Origin: Prosopocoilus inquinatus
Taxonomy: Eukaryota > Arthropoda > Insecta > Coleoptera > Lucanidae
DNA: 64,000 nt
NCBI GenBank assembly: GCA_036172665.1
Contig: CM069872.1
Coordinates: 26,354,001 to 26,418,000, forward strand
Direction: 5' to 3'
The notes under the pieces were generated by a model that was not told the DNA's origin, ran no database searches, and saw only the letters and a program-made list of their open reading frames with translations. Shown here piece by piece: positions 1 through 13,263 of the stretch. A program made the position numbers and the translations under genes. Every line of letters begins with the position of its first letter. Within the stretch, counting starts at the first letter, position 1.

Positions 1-1043
1 AAACGAAACAACACGTATTAGCGTTGTTCCTGTGCTGTATCTAATCGATCCTTACTCATCTATCCTGTTATTTGACGTTTGGACGGACTCCAGTAACTCT
101 GATGAGAGATACGAAATTTTCGGACGCAGCAGAAGCTGGAAATAGTTTTAAACGATACAACACGCATTAGCGTTGTTCCTGTGATATATCTAATCGATCC
201 TTACTTATCTGTCATGTTATTTGACGTTTGAATGGACTCCAGTAAGTCTGATGTGAGATACAAAGTTTTTGGACGCAGCAGGAGTTAGAAATAGTTTTAA
301 ACGAAACAACACGTATTAGCGTTGTTCCTGTGCTGTATCTAATCGATCCTTACTTATCTATCATGTTATTTGACGTTTCGATGGACTCCAGTAACTCTGA
401 TGTGAGATGCGACGTTTTCGGACGCAGCAGAAGCTGGAAATAGTTTTAAACGAAACAACAATTATTAGCGTTGTTCCTGTGATGTATCTAATCGATCCTT
501 ACTCATCTATCATGTTATTTGACGTTTGGACGGACTCCAGTACCTCTGATGAGAGATACAAAGTTCTCGGACGCAGTAGAAGCTGGAAATAGTTTTAAAC
601 GAAACCACACATATTAGCGTTGTTCCTGTAATGTATCTAATCGATCCTTACTTATCTATCATGTTATTTCACGTTTCGATGGACTCCAGTAACTCTGATG
701 TGAGATACGACGTTTTCGGACGCAGCAGAAGCTGGAAATAGTTTTAAACGAAACAACACGCATTAGCGTTGTTCCTGTGATGTATCTAATCGATCCTTAC
801 TTATCTGTCATGTTATTTGAGGTTTGGATGGACTCCAGTAACCCTGACGTGAGATACGAAGTTCTCGGACGCAGCAGAAGCTGGAAATAGTTTTAAACGA
901 AACAACACGCATTAGCGTTTTTCCTGTGATGTATCTAATCGATCCTTACTCATCTATCATGTTATTTGGCGTTTCGATGGACTCCAGTAACTCTGATGTG
1001 AGATACGACGTTTTCGGACGCAGCAGAAGCTGGAAATAGTTTT
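1..1043. repeat. Array start: seven satellite monomers
   Basis: This is seven full 149-bp monomers at the left edge of the window. The first, with 'tatcctg' and 'gatgagag' followed by 'acgaaatttt', has the same type as those at 1044 and 2683. The monomer at 448 is a g-type copy ('acctctgatgag', 'cgcagtag') and follows an a' type monomer with 'gatgcgacg'. This a'-g pair is the hallmark of the HOR that dominates after 30848, so this early stretch already contains part of it. The array clearly continues beyond the left edge. Confidence 0.85.
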
Positions 1044-2682
1044 AAACGAAACAACACGTATTAGCGTTGTTCCTGTGCTTTATCTAATCGATCCTTACTC
1101 ATCTATCCTGTTATTTGACGTTTGGACGGACTCCAGTAACTCTGATGAGAGATACGAAATTTTCGGACGCAGCAGAAGCTGGAAATAGTTTTAAACGAAA
1201 CAACACGCATTAGCGTTGTTCCTGTGATGTATCTAATCGATCCTTACTTATCTGTCATGTTATTTAACGTTTGGATGGACTCCAGTAACCCTGACGTGAG
1301 ATACGAAGTTCTCGGACGCAGCAGAAGCTGGAAATAGTTTTAAACGAAACAACACGCATTAGCGTTGTTCCTGTGATGTATCTAATCGATCCTTACTCAT
1401 CTATCATGTTATTTGGCGTTTCGATGGACTCCAGTAACTCTGATGTGAGATACGACGTTTTCGGTCGCAGCAGCAGCTGGAAATAGTTTTAAACGAAACA
1501 ACACATATTAGCGTTGTTCCTGTAATGTATCTAATCGATCCTTACTCATCTATCATGTTATTTGACGTTTGGACGGACTCCAGTAACTCTGATGTGAGAT
1601 ACAAAGCTATCGGACGCAGCAGAAGCTGGAAATAGTTTTGAACGAAACAACACGTATTAGCGTTGTTCCTGTGATGTATCTAAACGATCCTTACTTATCT
1701 AACATGTTATTTTACGTTTGGATGGACTCCAGTAAGTCTGATGTGAGATACAAAGTTCTTGGACGCAGCAAGAGCTAGAAATAGTTTTAAACGAAACAAC
1801 ACGTATTAGCGTTGTTCCTGTGCTGTATCTAATCGATCCTTACTTATCTATCATGTTATTTGACGTTTCGATGGACTCCAGTAACTCTGATGTGAGATAC
1901 GACGTTTTCGGACGCAGCAGAAGCTGGAAATAGTTTTAAACGAAACAACACGTATTAGCGTTGTTCCTGTGATGTATCTAATCGATCCTTACTCATCTAT
2001 CCTGTTATTTGACGTTTGGACGGACTCCAGTAAGTCTGATGTGAGATACGACGTTTTCGGACGCAGGAGAAGCTGGAAATAGTTTTAAACGAAACAACAC
2101 ATATTAGCGTTGTTCCTGTAATGTATCTAATCGATCCTTACTTATCTATCATGTTATTTCACGTTTCGATGGACTCCAGTAACTCTGATGTGAGATACGA
2201 CGTTTTCGGACGCAGCAGAAGCTGGAAATAGTTTTAAACGAAACAACACGTATTAGCGTTGTTCCTGTGCTGTATCTAATCGATCCTTACTTATCTGTCA
2301 TGTTATTTGACGTTTGGATGGACTCCAGTAACCCTGACGTGAGATACGAAGTTCTCGGACGCAGCAGAAGCTGGAAATAGTTTTAAACGAAACAACACGC
2401 ATTAGCGTTGTTCCTGTGATGTATCTAATCGATCCTTACTCATCTATCATGTTATTTGACGTTTGAATGGACTCCAGTAAGTCTGATGTGAGATACAAAG
2501 TTTTTGGACGCAGCAGAAGCTAGAAATACTTTTAAACGAAACAACACGTATTAGCGTTGTTCCTGTGCTGTATCTAATCGATCCTTACTTATCTATCATG
2601 TTATTTCACGTTTCGATGGACTCCAGTAACTCTGATGTGAGATACGACGTTTTCGGACGCAGCAGAAGCTGGAAATAGTTTT
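1044..2682. repeat. 11-monomer unit, first copy
   Basis: This 1639-bp stretch is 11 x 149 bp. It begins with the monomer carrying 'gctttat', 'tatcctg' and 'acgaaatttt', then a d-like 'ccctgacg' copy, a copy with 'ggtcgcagcagcagc', and a copy with 'acatattag', 'gtaatg' and 'aagctatcgg'. The same order restarts at 2683, so the two stretches are tandem copies. Small differences, such as 'gctttat' against 'gctgtat' and 'catatta' against 'cattaacg' neighbours, show limited divergence after duplication. Confidence 0.8.
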
Positions 2683-3775
2683 AAACGAAACAACACGTAT
2701 TAGCGTTGTTCCTGTGCTGTATCTAATCGATCCTTACTCATCTATCCTGTTATTTGACGTTTGGACGGACTCCAGTAACTCTGATGAGAGATACGAAATT
2801 TTCGGACGCAGCAGAAGCTGGAAATAGTTTTAAACGAAACAACACGCATTAGCGTTGTTCCTGTGATGTATCTAATCGATCCTTACTTATCTGTCATGTT
2901 ATTTGACGTTTGGATGGACTCCAGTAACCCTGACGTGAGATACGAAGTTCTCGGACGCAGCAGAAGCTGGAAATAGTTTTAAACGAAACAACACGCATTA
3001 ACGTTGTTCCTGTGATGTATCTAATCGATCCTTACTCATCTATCATGTTATTTGGCGTTTCGATGGACTCCAGTAACTCTGATGTGAGATACGACGTTTT
3101 CGGTCGCAGCAGCAGCTGGAAATAGTTTTAAACGAAACAACACATATTAGCGTTGTTCCTGTAATGTATCTAATCGATCCTTACTCATCTATCATGTTAT
3201 TTGACGTTTGGACGGACTCCAGTAACTCTGATGTGAGATACAAAGCTATCGGACGCAGCAGAAGCTGGAAATAGTTTTGAACGAAACAACACGTATTAGC
3301 GTTGTTCCTGTGATGTATCTAAACGATCCTTACTTATCTAACATGTTATTTTACGTTTGGATGGACTCCAGTAAGTCTGATGTGAGATATAAAGTTCTTG
3401 GACGCAGCAAGAGCTAGAAATAGTTTTAAACGAAACAACACGTATTAGCGTTGTTCCTGTGCTGTATCTAATCGATCCTTACTTATCTATCATGTTATTT
3501 GACGTTTCGATGGACTCCAGTAACTCTGATGTGAGATACGACGTTTTCGGACGCAGCAGAAGCTGGAAATAGTTTTAAACGAAACAACACGTATTAGCGT
3601 TGTTCCTGTGATGTATCTAATCGATCCTTACTCATCTATCCTGTTATTTGACGTTTGGACGGACTCCAGTAACTCTGATGAGAGATACGACGTTTTCGGA
3701 CGCAGCAGAAGCTGGAAATAGTTTTAAACGAAACAACACATATTAGCGTTGTTCCTGTAATGTATCTAATCGATC
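2683..3775. repeat. 11-monomer unit, partial second copy
   Basis: It follows the monomer order of 1044-2136 at an offset of exactly 1639 bp for about seven monomers. The match ends inside the monomer starting at 3726. That copy shares 'acatattag' and 'gtaatg' with the one at 2087, but then continues 'tcatctgtcatg' and 'gacgtttggacgg' instead of 'tatctatcatg' and 'cacgtttcg'. The break therefore lies within a monomer, as expected for misaligned recombination between similar repeats. Confidence 0.75.
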
Positions 3776-3874
3776 CTTACTCATCTGTCATGTTATTAGA
3801 CGTTTGGACGGACTCCAGTAACTCTGATGTGAGATACAAAGCTATCGGACGCAGCAGAAGCTGGAAATAGTTTT

Positions 3875-4025
3875 GAACGAAACAACACGTATTAGCGTTG
3901 TTCCTGTGTGATTTATCTAAACGATCCTTACTTATCTAACATGTTATTTGACGTTTGGATGGACTCCAGTAACTATAATGTGAGAAACGAAATTTTCGGA
4001 CGCAGCAGAAGCTGGAAATAGTTTT
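3875..4025. repeat. 151-bp monomer with a 2-bp insertion
   Basis: This f-like monomer (gaacg start, aaacgatcc, taacatg) reads 'cctgtgtgat' at 3903-3912, where other copies read 'cctgtgat'. The extra 'tg' makes it 151 bp and moves the repeat phase by 2 for everything downstream. The gain is most simply a slip in the 'tgtg' run. The same event appears at 13264-13414 because that region is a copy of this one. Confidence 0.9.
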
Positions 4026-4174
4026 AAACGAAACAACACGCATTAGCGTTGTTCCTGTGATGTATCTAATCGATCCTTACTTATCTATCATGTTATTTGA
4101 CGTTTGGATGGACTCCAGTAACCCTGACGTGAGATACGAAGTTCTCGGACGCAGCAGAAGCTGGAAATAGTTTT
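4026..4174. repeat. Extra d-type monomer absent from the second copy
   Basis: This monomer carries the d-type 'ccctgacgtgag' signature. It sits between the 151-bp monomer and the one with 'ggcgtttccatgg'. In the second large copy, the 151-bp monomer (13264-13414) is followed directly by the 'ggcgtttccatgg' monomer. The offset between the copies therefore falls from 9389 to 9240 bp, exactly one monomer. Either this copy gained a monomer or the other lost one. Confidence 0.85.
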
Positions 4175-5751
4175 AAACGAAACAACACGCATTAGCGTTG
4201 TTCCTGTGATGTATCTAATCGATCCTTACTCATCTATCATGTTATTTGGCGTTTCCATGGACTCCAGTAACTCTGATGTGAGATACAATGTTATCGGACG
4301 CAGCAGAAGCTGGAAATAGTTTTGAACGAAACAACACGTATTAGCGTTGTTCCTGTGATGTATCTAAACGATCCTTACTTATCTAACATGTTATTTGACG
4401 TTTGAATGGACTCCAGTAAGTCTGATGTGAGATACAAAGTTTTTGGACGCAGCAGGAGTTAGAAATAGTTTTAAACGAAACAACACGTATTAGCGTTGTT
4501 CCTGTGCTGTATCTAATCGATCCTTACTCATCTATCATGTTATTTCACGTTTCGATGGACTCCAGTAACTCTGATGTGAGATACGACGTTTTCGGACGCA
4601 GCAGAAGCTGGAAATAGTTTTAAACGAAACAACACGTATTAGCGTTGTTCCTGTGATGTATCTAATCGATCCTTACTCATCTATCATGTTATTTGGCGTT
4701 TCGATGGACTCCAGTAAGTCTGATGTGAGATACGACGTTTTCGGACGCAGCAGAAGCTGGAAATAGTTTTAAACGAGACAACACGCATTAGCGTTGTTCC
4801 TGTGATGTATCTAATCGATCCTTACTCATCTATCATGTTATTTGACGTTTCGATGGACTCCAGTAACTCTAATGTGAGAAAAGAAATTTTCGGACGCAGC
4901 AGAAGCTGGAAATAGTTTTAAACGAAACAACACGTATTAGCGTTGTTCCTGTGATGTATCTAATCGATCCTTACTCATCTATCCTGTTATTTGACGTTTG
5001 GACGGACTCCAGTAACTCTGATGAGAGATACGACGTTTTCGGACGCAGCAGAAGCTGGAAATAGTTTTAAACGAAACAACACGCATTAGCGTTGTTCCTG
5101 TGATGTATCTAATCGATCCTTACTCATCTATCATGTTATTTGGCGTTTCGATGGACTCCAGTAACTCTGATGTGAGATACAAAGTTATCGGACGCAGCAG
5201 AAGCTGGAAATAGTTTTGAATGAAACGACACGTATTAGCGTTGTTCCTGTGATGTATCTAAACGATCCTTACTTATCTAACATGTTATTTACCGTTTGCA
5301 TGGACTCCAGTAAGTCTGATGTGAGATACGACGTTTTCGGACGCAGCAGAAGCTGGAAATAGTTTTAAACGAAACAACACGCATTAGCGTTGTTCCTGTG
5401 ATGTATTTAGTCGATCCTTACTTATCTATCATGTTATTTGACGTTTGGATGGACTCCAGTAAGTCTGATGTGAGATACGACGTTTTCGGACGCAGCAGAA
5501 GCTGGAAATAGTTTTAAACGAAACAACAAGCATTAGCGTTGTTCCTGTGATGTATCTAATCGATCCTTACTCATCTATCATGTTATTTGGCGTTTCGATG
5601 GACTCCAGTAACTTTGATGTGAGTTACGATGTTCTCGGACGCAGCTGAAGCTAGAAATACTTTTAAACGAAACAACACGTATTAGCGTTGTTCCTGTGCT
5701 GTATCTAATCGATCCTTACTTATCTATCATGTTATTTCACGTTTCGATGGA

Positions 5752-7539
5752 CTCCAGTAACTCTGATGTGAGATACAACGTTTTCGGACGCAGCAGAAGC
5801 TGGAAATAGTTTTAAACGAAACAACACGTATTAGCGTTGTTCCTGTGCTGTATCTAATCGATCATTACTCATCTATCCTGTTATTTGACGTTTGAACGGA
5901 CTCCAGTAACTCTGATGAGAGATACGAAATTTTCGGACGCAGCAGAAGCTGGAAATAGTTTTAAACGAAACAACACGCATTAGCGTTGTTCCTGTGATGT
6001 ATCTAATCGATCCTTACTTATCTGTCATGTTATTTGACGTTTGGATGGACTCCAGTAACCCTGACGTGAGATACGAAGTTCTCGGACGCAGCAGAAGCTG
6101 GAAATAGTTTTAAACGAAACAACACGCATTAGCGTTGTTACTGTGATGTATCTAATCGATCCTTACTCATCTATCATGTTATTTGGCGTTTCGATGGACT
6201 CCAGTAACCCTGACGTGAGATACGAAGTTATCGGACGCAGCAGAAGCTGGAAATAGTTTTGAACGAAACAACACGTATTAGCGTTGTTCCTGTGATGTAT
6301 CTAAACGATCCTTACTTATCTAACATGTTATTTGACGTTTGGATGGACTCCAGTAAGTCTGATGTGAGATACAAAGTTCTTGGACGCAGCAAGAGCTAGA
6401 AACAGTTTTAAACGAAACAACACGTATTAGCGTTGTTCCTGTGCTGTATCTAATCGATCCTTACTTTTCTATCATGTTATTTGACGTTTCGATGGACTCC
6501 AGTAACTCTGATGTGAGATACGACGTTTTCGGAAGCAGCAGAAGCTGGAAATAGTTTTAAACGAAACAACACGTATTAGCGTTGTTCCTGTGATGTATCT
6601 AATCGATCCTTACTCATCTATCCTGTTATTTGACGTTTGGACGGACTCCAGTAACTCTGATGAGAGATACGACGTTTTCGGACGCAGCAGAAGCTGGAAA
6701 TAGTTTTAAACGAGACAACACGCATTAGCGTTGTTCCTGTGATGTATCTAATCGATCCTTACTCATCTATCATGTTATTTGACGTTTCGATGGACTCCAG
6801 TAACTCTAATGTGAGAAACGAAATTTTCGGACGCAGCAGAAGCTGGAAATAGTTTTAAACGAAACAACACGCATTAGCGTTGTTCCTGTGATGTATCTAA
6901 TTGATCCTTACTTATCTATCATGTTATTTGACGTTTGGATGGACTCCAGTAACCCTGACGTGAGATACGAAGTTCTCGGACGCAGCAGAAGCTGGAAATA
7001 GTTTTAAACGAAACAACAAGCATTAGCGTTGTTCCTGTGATGTATCTAATCGATCCTTACTTATCTATCATGTTATTTGACGTTTCGATGGACTCCAGTA
7101 ACTCTGATGTGAGATACGACGTTTTCGGACGCAGAAGAAGCTGGAAATAGTTTTAAACGAAACAACACGTATTAGCGTTGTTCCTGTGATGTATCTAATC
7201 GATCCTTACTCATCTATCATGTTATTTGGCGTTTCGATGGACTCCAGTAAGTCTGATGTGAGATACGACGTTTTCGGACGCAGCAGAAGCTGGAAATAGT
7301 TTTAAACGAAACAACACGCATTAGCGTTGTTCCTGTGATGTATCTAGTCGATCCTTACTTATCTATCATGTTATTTGACGTTTGGATGGACTCCAGTAAG
7401 TCTGATGTGAGATACGACGTTTTCGGACGCAGCAGAAGCTGGAAATAGTTTTAAACGAAACAACACGCATTAGCGTCTTTCCTGTGATGTATCTAATCGA
7501 TCGTTACTCATCTATCATGTTATTTGACGTTTGGACGGA
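5752..7539. repeat. 12-monomer tandem duplication, first copy
   Basis: This 1788-bp block (12 x 149) is repeated immediately downstream. Rare markers recur at exactly 1788 bp: 'gatacaacg' at 5772 and 7560, 'atcattact' at 5861 and 7649, and 'ggaagcagc' in both. The crossover lies in the shared stretch about 5751-5774. Differences between copies are very few, for example 'ttgaacgg' here against 'ttggacgg' in the second. The corresponding place in the second large copy (around 15000-16800) has a single version. Confidence 0.88.
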
Positions 7540-9327
7540 CTCCAGTAACTCTGATGTGAGATACAACGTTTTCGGACGCAGCAGAAGCTGGAAATAGTTT
7601 TAAACGAAACAACACGTATTAGCGTTGTTCCTGTGCTGTATCTAATCGATCATTACTCATCTATCCTGTTATTTGACGTTTGGACGGACTCCAGTAACTC
7701 TGATGAGAGATACGAAATTTTCGGACGCAGCAGAAGCTGGAAATAGTTTTAAACGAAACAACACGCATTAGCGTTGTTCCTGTGATGTATCTAATCGATC
7801 CTTACTTATCTGTCATGTTATTTGACGTTTGGATGGACTCCAGTAACCCTGACGTGAGATACGAAGTTCTCGGACGCAGCAGAAGCTGGAAATAGTTTTA
7901 AACGAAACAACACGCATTAGCGTTGTTACTGTGATGTATCTAATCGATCCTTACTCATCTATCATGTTATTTGGCGTTTCGATGGACTCCAGTAACCCTG
8001 ACGTGAGATACGAAGTTATCGGACGCAGCAGAAGCTGGAAATAGTTTTGAACGAAACAACACGTATTAGCGTTGTTCCTGTGATGTATCTAAACGATCCT
8101 TACTTATCTAACATGTTATTTGACGTTTGGATGGACTCCAGTAAGTCTGATGTGAGATACAAAGTTCTTGGACGCAGCAAGAGCTAGAAACAGTTTTAAA
8201 CGAAACAACACGTATTAGCGTTGTTCCTGTGCTGTATCTAATCGATCCTTACTTTTCTATCATGTTATTTGACGTTTCGATGGACTCCAGTAACTCTGAT
8301 GTGAGATACGACGTTTTCGGAAGCAGCAGAAGCTGGAAATAGTTTTAAACGAAACAACACGTATTAGCGTTGTTCCTGTGATGTATCTAATCGATCCTTA
8401 CTCATCTATCCTGTTATTTGACGTTTGGACGGACTCCAGTAACTCTGATGAGAGATACGACGTTTTCGGACGCAGCAGAAGCTGGAAATAGTTTTAAACG
8501 AGACAACACGCATTAGCGTTGTTCCTGTGATGTATCTAATCGATCCTTACTCATCTATCATGTTATTTGACGTTTCGATGGACTCCAGTAACTCTAATGT
8601 GAGAAACGAAATTTTCGGACGCAGCAGAAGCTGGAAATAGTTTTAAACGAAACAACACGCATTAGCGTTGTTCCTGTGATGTATCTAATTGATCCTTACT
8701 TATCTATCATGTTATTTGACGTTTGGATGGACTCCAGTAACCCTGACGTGAGATACGAAGTTCTCGGACGCAGCAGAAGCTGGAAATAGTTTTAAACGAA
8801 ACAACAAGCGTTAGCGTTGTTCCTGTGATGTATCTAATCGATCCTTACTTATCTATCATGTTATTTGACGTTTCGATGGACTCCAGTAACTCTGATGTGA
8901 GATACGACGTTTTCGGACGCAGAAGAAGCTGGAAATAGTTTTAAACGAAACAACACGTATTAGCGTTGTTCCTGTGATGTATCTAATCGATCCTTACTCA
9001 TCTATCATGTTATTTGGCGTTTCGATGGACTCCAGTAAGTCTGATGTGAGATACGACGTTTTCGGACGCAGCAGAAGCTGGAAATAGTTTTAAACGAAAC
9101 AACACGCATTAGCGTTGTTCCTGTGATGTATCTAGTCGATCCTTACTTATCTATCATGTTATTTGACGTTTGGATGGACTCCAGTAAGTCTGATGTGAGA
9201 TACGACGTTTTCGGACGCAGCAGAAGCTGGAAATAGTTTTAAACGAAACAACACGCATTAGCGTCTTTCCTGTGATGTATCTAATCGATCGTTACTCATC
9301 TATCATGTTATTTGACGTTTGGACGGA
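7540..9327. repeat. 12-monomer tandem duplication, second copy
   Basis: This repeats 5752-7539 at an offset of 1788 bp, monomer for monomer, down to the variants 'atcattact', 'cttttctatc', 'ggaagcagc' and 'tcgttact'. It ends where the monomer after 'tcgttact' reads 'gatacgacg' (about 9350) instead of 'gatacaacg'. One difference is 'caagcgttagc' near 8805 against 'caagcattagc' near 7017. After it, the array rejoins the order seen at 16801 onward in the other large copy. Confidence 0.88.
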
Positions 9328-12300
9328 CTCCAGTAACTCTGATGTGAGATACGACGTTTTCGGACGCAGCAGAAGCTGGAAATAGTTTTAAACGAAACAA
9401 CACGTATTAGCGTTGTTCCTGTGATGTATCTAATCGATCCTTACTCATCTATCATGTTATTTGGCGTTTCGATGGACTCCAGTAAGTCTGATGTGAGATA
9501 CGACGTTTTCGGACGCAGCAGAAGCTGGAAATAGTTTTAAACGAGACAACACGCATTAGCGTTGTTCCTGTGATGTATCTAATCGATCCTTACTCATCTA
9601 TCATGTTATTTGACGTTTCGATGGACTCCAGTAACTCTAATGTGAGAAACGAAATTTTCGGACGCAGCAGAAGCTGGAAATAGTTTTAAACGAAACAACA
9701 CGTATTAGCGTTGTTCCTGTGATGTATCTAATCGATCCTTACTCATCTATCCTGTTATTTGACGTTTGGACGGACTCCAGTAACTCTGATGAGAGATACG
9801 ACGTTTTCGGACGCAGCAGAAGCTGGAAATAGTTTTAAACGAAACAACACGCATTAGCGTTGTTCCTGTGATGTATCTAATCGATCCTTACTCATCTATC
9901 ATGTTATTTGGCGTTTCGATGGACTCCAGTAACTCTGATGTGAGATACAAAGTTATCGGACGCAGCAGAAGCTGGAAATAGTTTTGAATGAAACGACACG
10001 TATTAGCGTTGTTCCTGTGATGTATCTAAACGATCCTTACTTATCTAACATGTTATTTACCGTTTGCATGGACTCCAGTAAGTCTGATGTGAGATACGAC
10101 GTTTTCGGACGCAGCAGAAGCTGGAAATAGTTTTAAACGAAACAACACGCATTAGCGTTGTTCCTGTGATGTATCTAGTCGATCCTTACTTATCTATCAT
10201 GTTATTTGACGTTTGGATGGACTCCAGTAAGTCTGATGTGAGATACGACGTTTTCGGACGCAGCAGAAGCTGGAAATAGTTTTAAACGAAACAACACGCA
10301 TTAGCGTTGTTCCTGTGATGTATCTAATCGATCCTTACTCATCTATCATGTTATTTGGCGTTTCGATGGACTCCAGTAACTTTGATGTGAGTTACGAAGT
10401 TCTCGGACGCAGCTGAAGCTAGAAATACTTTTAAACGAAACAACACGTATTAGCGTTGTTCCTGTGCTGTATCTAATCGATCCTTACTTATCTATCATGT
10501 TATTTCACGTTTCGATGGACTCCAGTAACTCTGATGTGAGATACGACGTTTTCGGACGCAGCAGAAGCTGGAAATAGTTTTAAACGAAACAACACGTATT
10601 AGCGTTGTTCCTGTGATGTATCTAATCGATCCTTACTTATCTATCATGTTATTTCACGTTTCGATGGACTCCAGTAACTCTGATGTGAGATACGACGTTT
10701 TCGGACGCAGCAGAAGCTGGAAATAGTTTTAAACGAAACAACACGTATTAGCGTTGTTCCTGTGATGTATCTAATCGATCCTTACTTATCTATCATGTTA
10801 TTTGACGTTTCGATGGACTCCAGTAACTCTGATGTGAGATACGACGTTTTCGGACGCAGCAGAAGCTGGAAATAGTTTTAAACGAAACGACACGTATTAG
10901 CGTTGTTCCTGTGATGTATCTAAACGATCCTTACTTATCTAACATGTTATTTACCGTTTGCATGGACTCCAGTAAGTCTGATGTGAGATACGACGTTTTC
11001 GGACGCAGCAGAAGCTGGAAATAGTTTTAAACGAAACAACCCGCATTAGCGTTGTTCCTGTGATGTATCTAGTCGATCCTTACTTATCTATCATGTTATT
11101 TGACGTTTGGATGGACTCCAGTAAGTCTGATGTGAGATACAAAGTTCTTGGACGCAGCAAGAGCTAGAAATAGTTTTAAACGAAACAACACGTATTAGCG
11201 TTGTTCCTGTGCTGTATCTAATCGATCCTTACTTATCTATCATGTTATTTGACGTTTCGATGGACTCCAGTAACTCTGATGTGAGATACGACGTTTTCGG
11301 ACGCAGCAGAAGCTGGAAATAGTTTTAAACGAAACAACACGTATTAGCGTTGTTCCTGTGATGTATCTAATCGATCCTTACTCATCTATCCTGTTATTTG
11401 ACGTTTGGACGGACTCCAGTAAGTCTGATGTGAGATACGACGTTTTCGGACGCAGGAGAAGCTGGAAATAGTTTTAAACGAAACAACACATATTAGCGTT
11501 GTTCCTGTAATGTATCTAATCGATCCTTACTTATCTATCATGTTATTTCACGTTTCGATGGACTCCAGTAACTCTGATGTGAGATACGACGTTTTCGGAC
11601 GCAGCAGAAGCTGGAAATAGTTTTAAACGAAACAACACGTATTAGCGTTGTTCCTGTGCTGTATCTAATCGATCCTTACTTATCTGTCATGTTATTTGAC
11701 GTTTGGATGGACTCCAGTAACCCTGACGTGAGATACGAAGTTCTCGGACGCAGCAGAAGCTGGAAATAGTTTTAAACGAAACAACACGCATTAGCGTTGT
11801 TCCTGTGATGTATCTAATCGATCCTTACTCATCTATCATGTTATTTGACGTTTGAATGGACTCCAGTAAGTCTGATGTGAGATACAAAGTTTTTGGACGC
11901 AGCAGAAGCTAGAAATACTTTTAAACGAAACAACACGTATTAGCGTTGTTCCTGTGCTGTATCTAATCGATCCTTACTTATCTATCATGTTATTTCACGT
12001 TTCGATGGACTCCAGTAACTCTGATGTGAGATACGACGTTTTCGGACGCAGCAGAAGCTGGAAATAGTTTTAAACGAAACAACACGTATTAGCGTTGTTC
12101 CTGTGCTGTATCTAATCGATCCTTACTCATCTATCCTGTTATTTGACGTTTGGACGGACTCCAGTAACTCTGATGAGAGATACGAAATTTTCGGACGCAG
12201 CAGAAGCTGGAAATAGTTTTAAACGAAACAACACGCATTAGCGTTGTTCCTGTGATGTATCTAATCGATCCTTACTTATCTGTCATGTTATTTGACGTTT

Positions 12301-13263
12301 GGATGGACTCCAGTAACCCTGACGTGAGATACGAAGTTCTCGGACGCAGCAGAAGCTGGAAATAGTTTTAAACGAAACAACACGCATTAACGTTGTTCCT
12401 GTGATGTATCTAATCGATCCTTACTCATCTATCATGTTATTTGGCGTTTCGATGGACTCCAGTAACTCTGATGTGAGATACGACGTTTTCGGTCGCAGCA
12501 GCAGCTGGAAATAGTTTTAAACGAAACAACACATATTAGCGTTGTTCCTGTAATGTATCTAATCGATCCTTACTCATCTATCATGTTATTTGACGTTTGG
12601 ACGGACTCCAGTAACTCTGATGTGAGATACAAAGCTATCGGACGCAGCAGAAGCTGGAAATAGTTTTGAACGAAACAACACGTATTAGCGTTGTTCCTGT
12701 GATGTATCTAAACGATCCTTACTTATCTAACATGTTATTTTACGTTTGGATGGACTCCAGTAAGTCTGATGTGAGATATAAAGTTCTTGGACGCAGCAAG
12801 AGCTAGAAATAGTTTTAAACGAAACAACACGTATTAGCGTTGTTCCTGTGCTGTATCTAATCGATCCTTACTTATCTATCATGTTATTTGACGTTTCGAT
12901 GGACTCCAGTAACTCTGATGTGAGATACGACGTTTTCGGACGCAGCAGAAGCTGGAAATAGTTTTAAACGAAACAACACGTATTAGCGTTGTTCCTGTGA
13001 TGTATCTAATCGATCCTTACTCATCTATCCTGTTATTTGACGTTTGGACGGACTCCAGTAACTCTGATGAGAGATACGACGTTTTCGGACGCAGCAGAAG
13101 CTGGAAATAGTTTTAAACGAAACAACACATATTAGCGTTGTTCCTGTAATGTATCTAATCGATCCTTACTCATCTGTCATGTTATTTGACGTTTGGACGG
13201 ACTCCAGTAACTCTGATGTGAGATACAAAGCTATCGGACGCAGCAGAAGCTGGAAATAGTTTT

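Larger units (their letters stand above)
1740..11128. repeat. 9.4-kb duplicated segment, copy 1 (63 monomers)
   Basis: Rare variants here recur in the same order 9389 bp later (63 x 149 + 2). Examples are 'cgcaggagaag' at 2062 and 11451, and the 'caagagctag' monomer near 1765 and 11154. The boundary lies between about 11111 and 11138, where the monomer switches from a 'tctatcatg' type to one ending 'aaagttcttgg'. This copy contains a 12-monomer tandem duplication (about 5752-9327) and a d-type monomer (4026-4174) that copy 2 lacks. It also carries the +2 bp monomer at 3875-4025. Confidence 0.85.

Noticed and set aside
407..592. 61-codon open frame, repeated nearly identically at about a dozen later positions (for example 20526, 25294, 33340, 58813)
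   Set aside because: It exists only where an a' monomer, whose 'gatac' to 'gatgc' change makes an ATG, is followed by a g monomer. The 149-bp unit is not a multiple of three, so frames shift at each monomer. Repetition reflects HOR copying, with no sign of coding selection or a ribosome or promoter context.
1755..1785. Match to a Cas9 guide scaffold in p monomers ('agagctagaaatag')
   Set aside because: The 14-base identity spans the artificial loop of the engineered guide RNA and is not followed by the rest of the scaffold. It is a chance product of the monomer's 'gctggaaatag' end.
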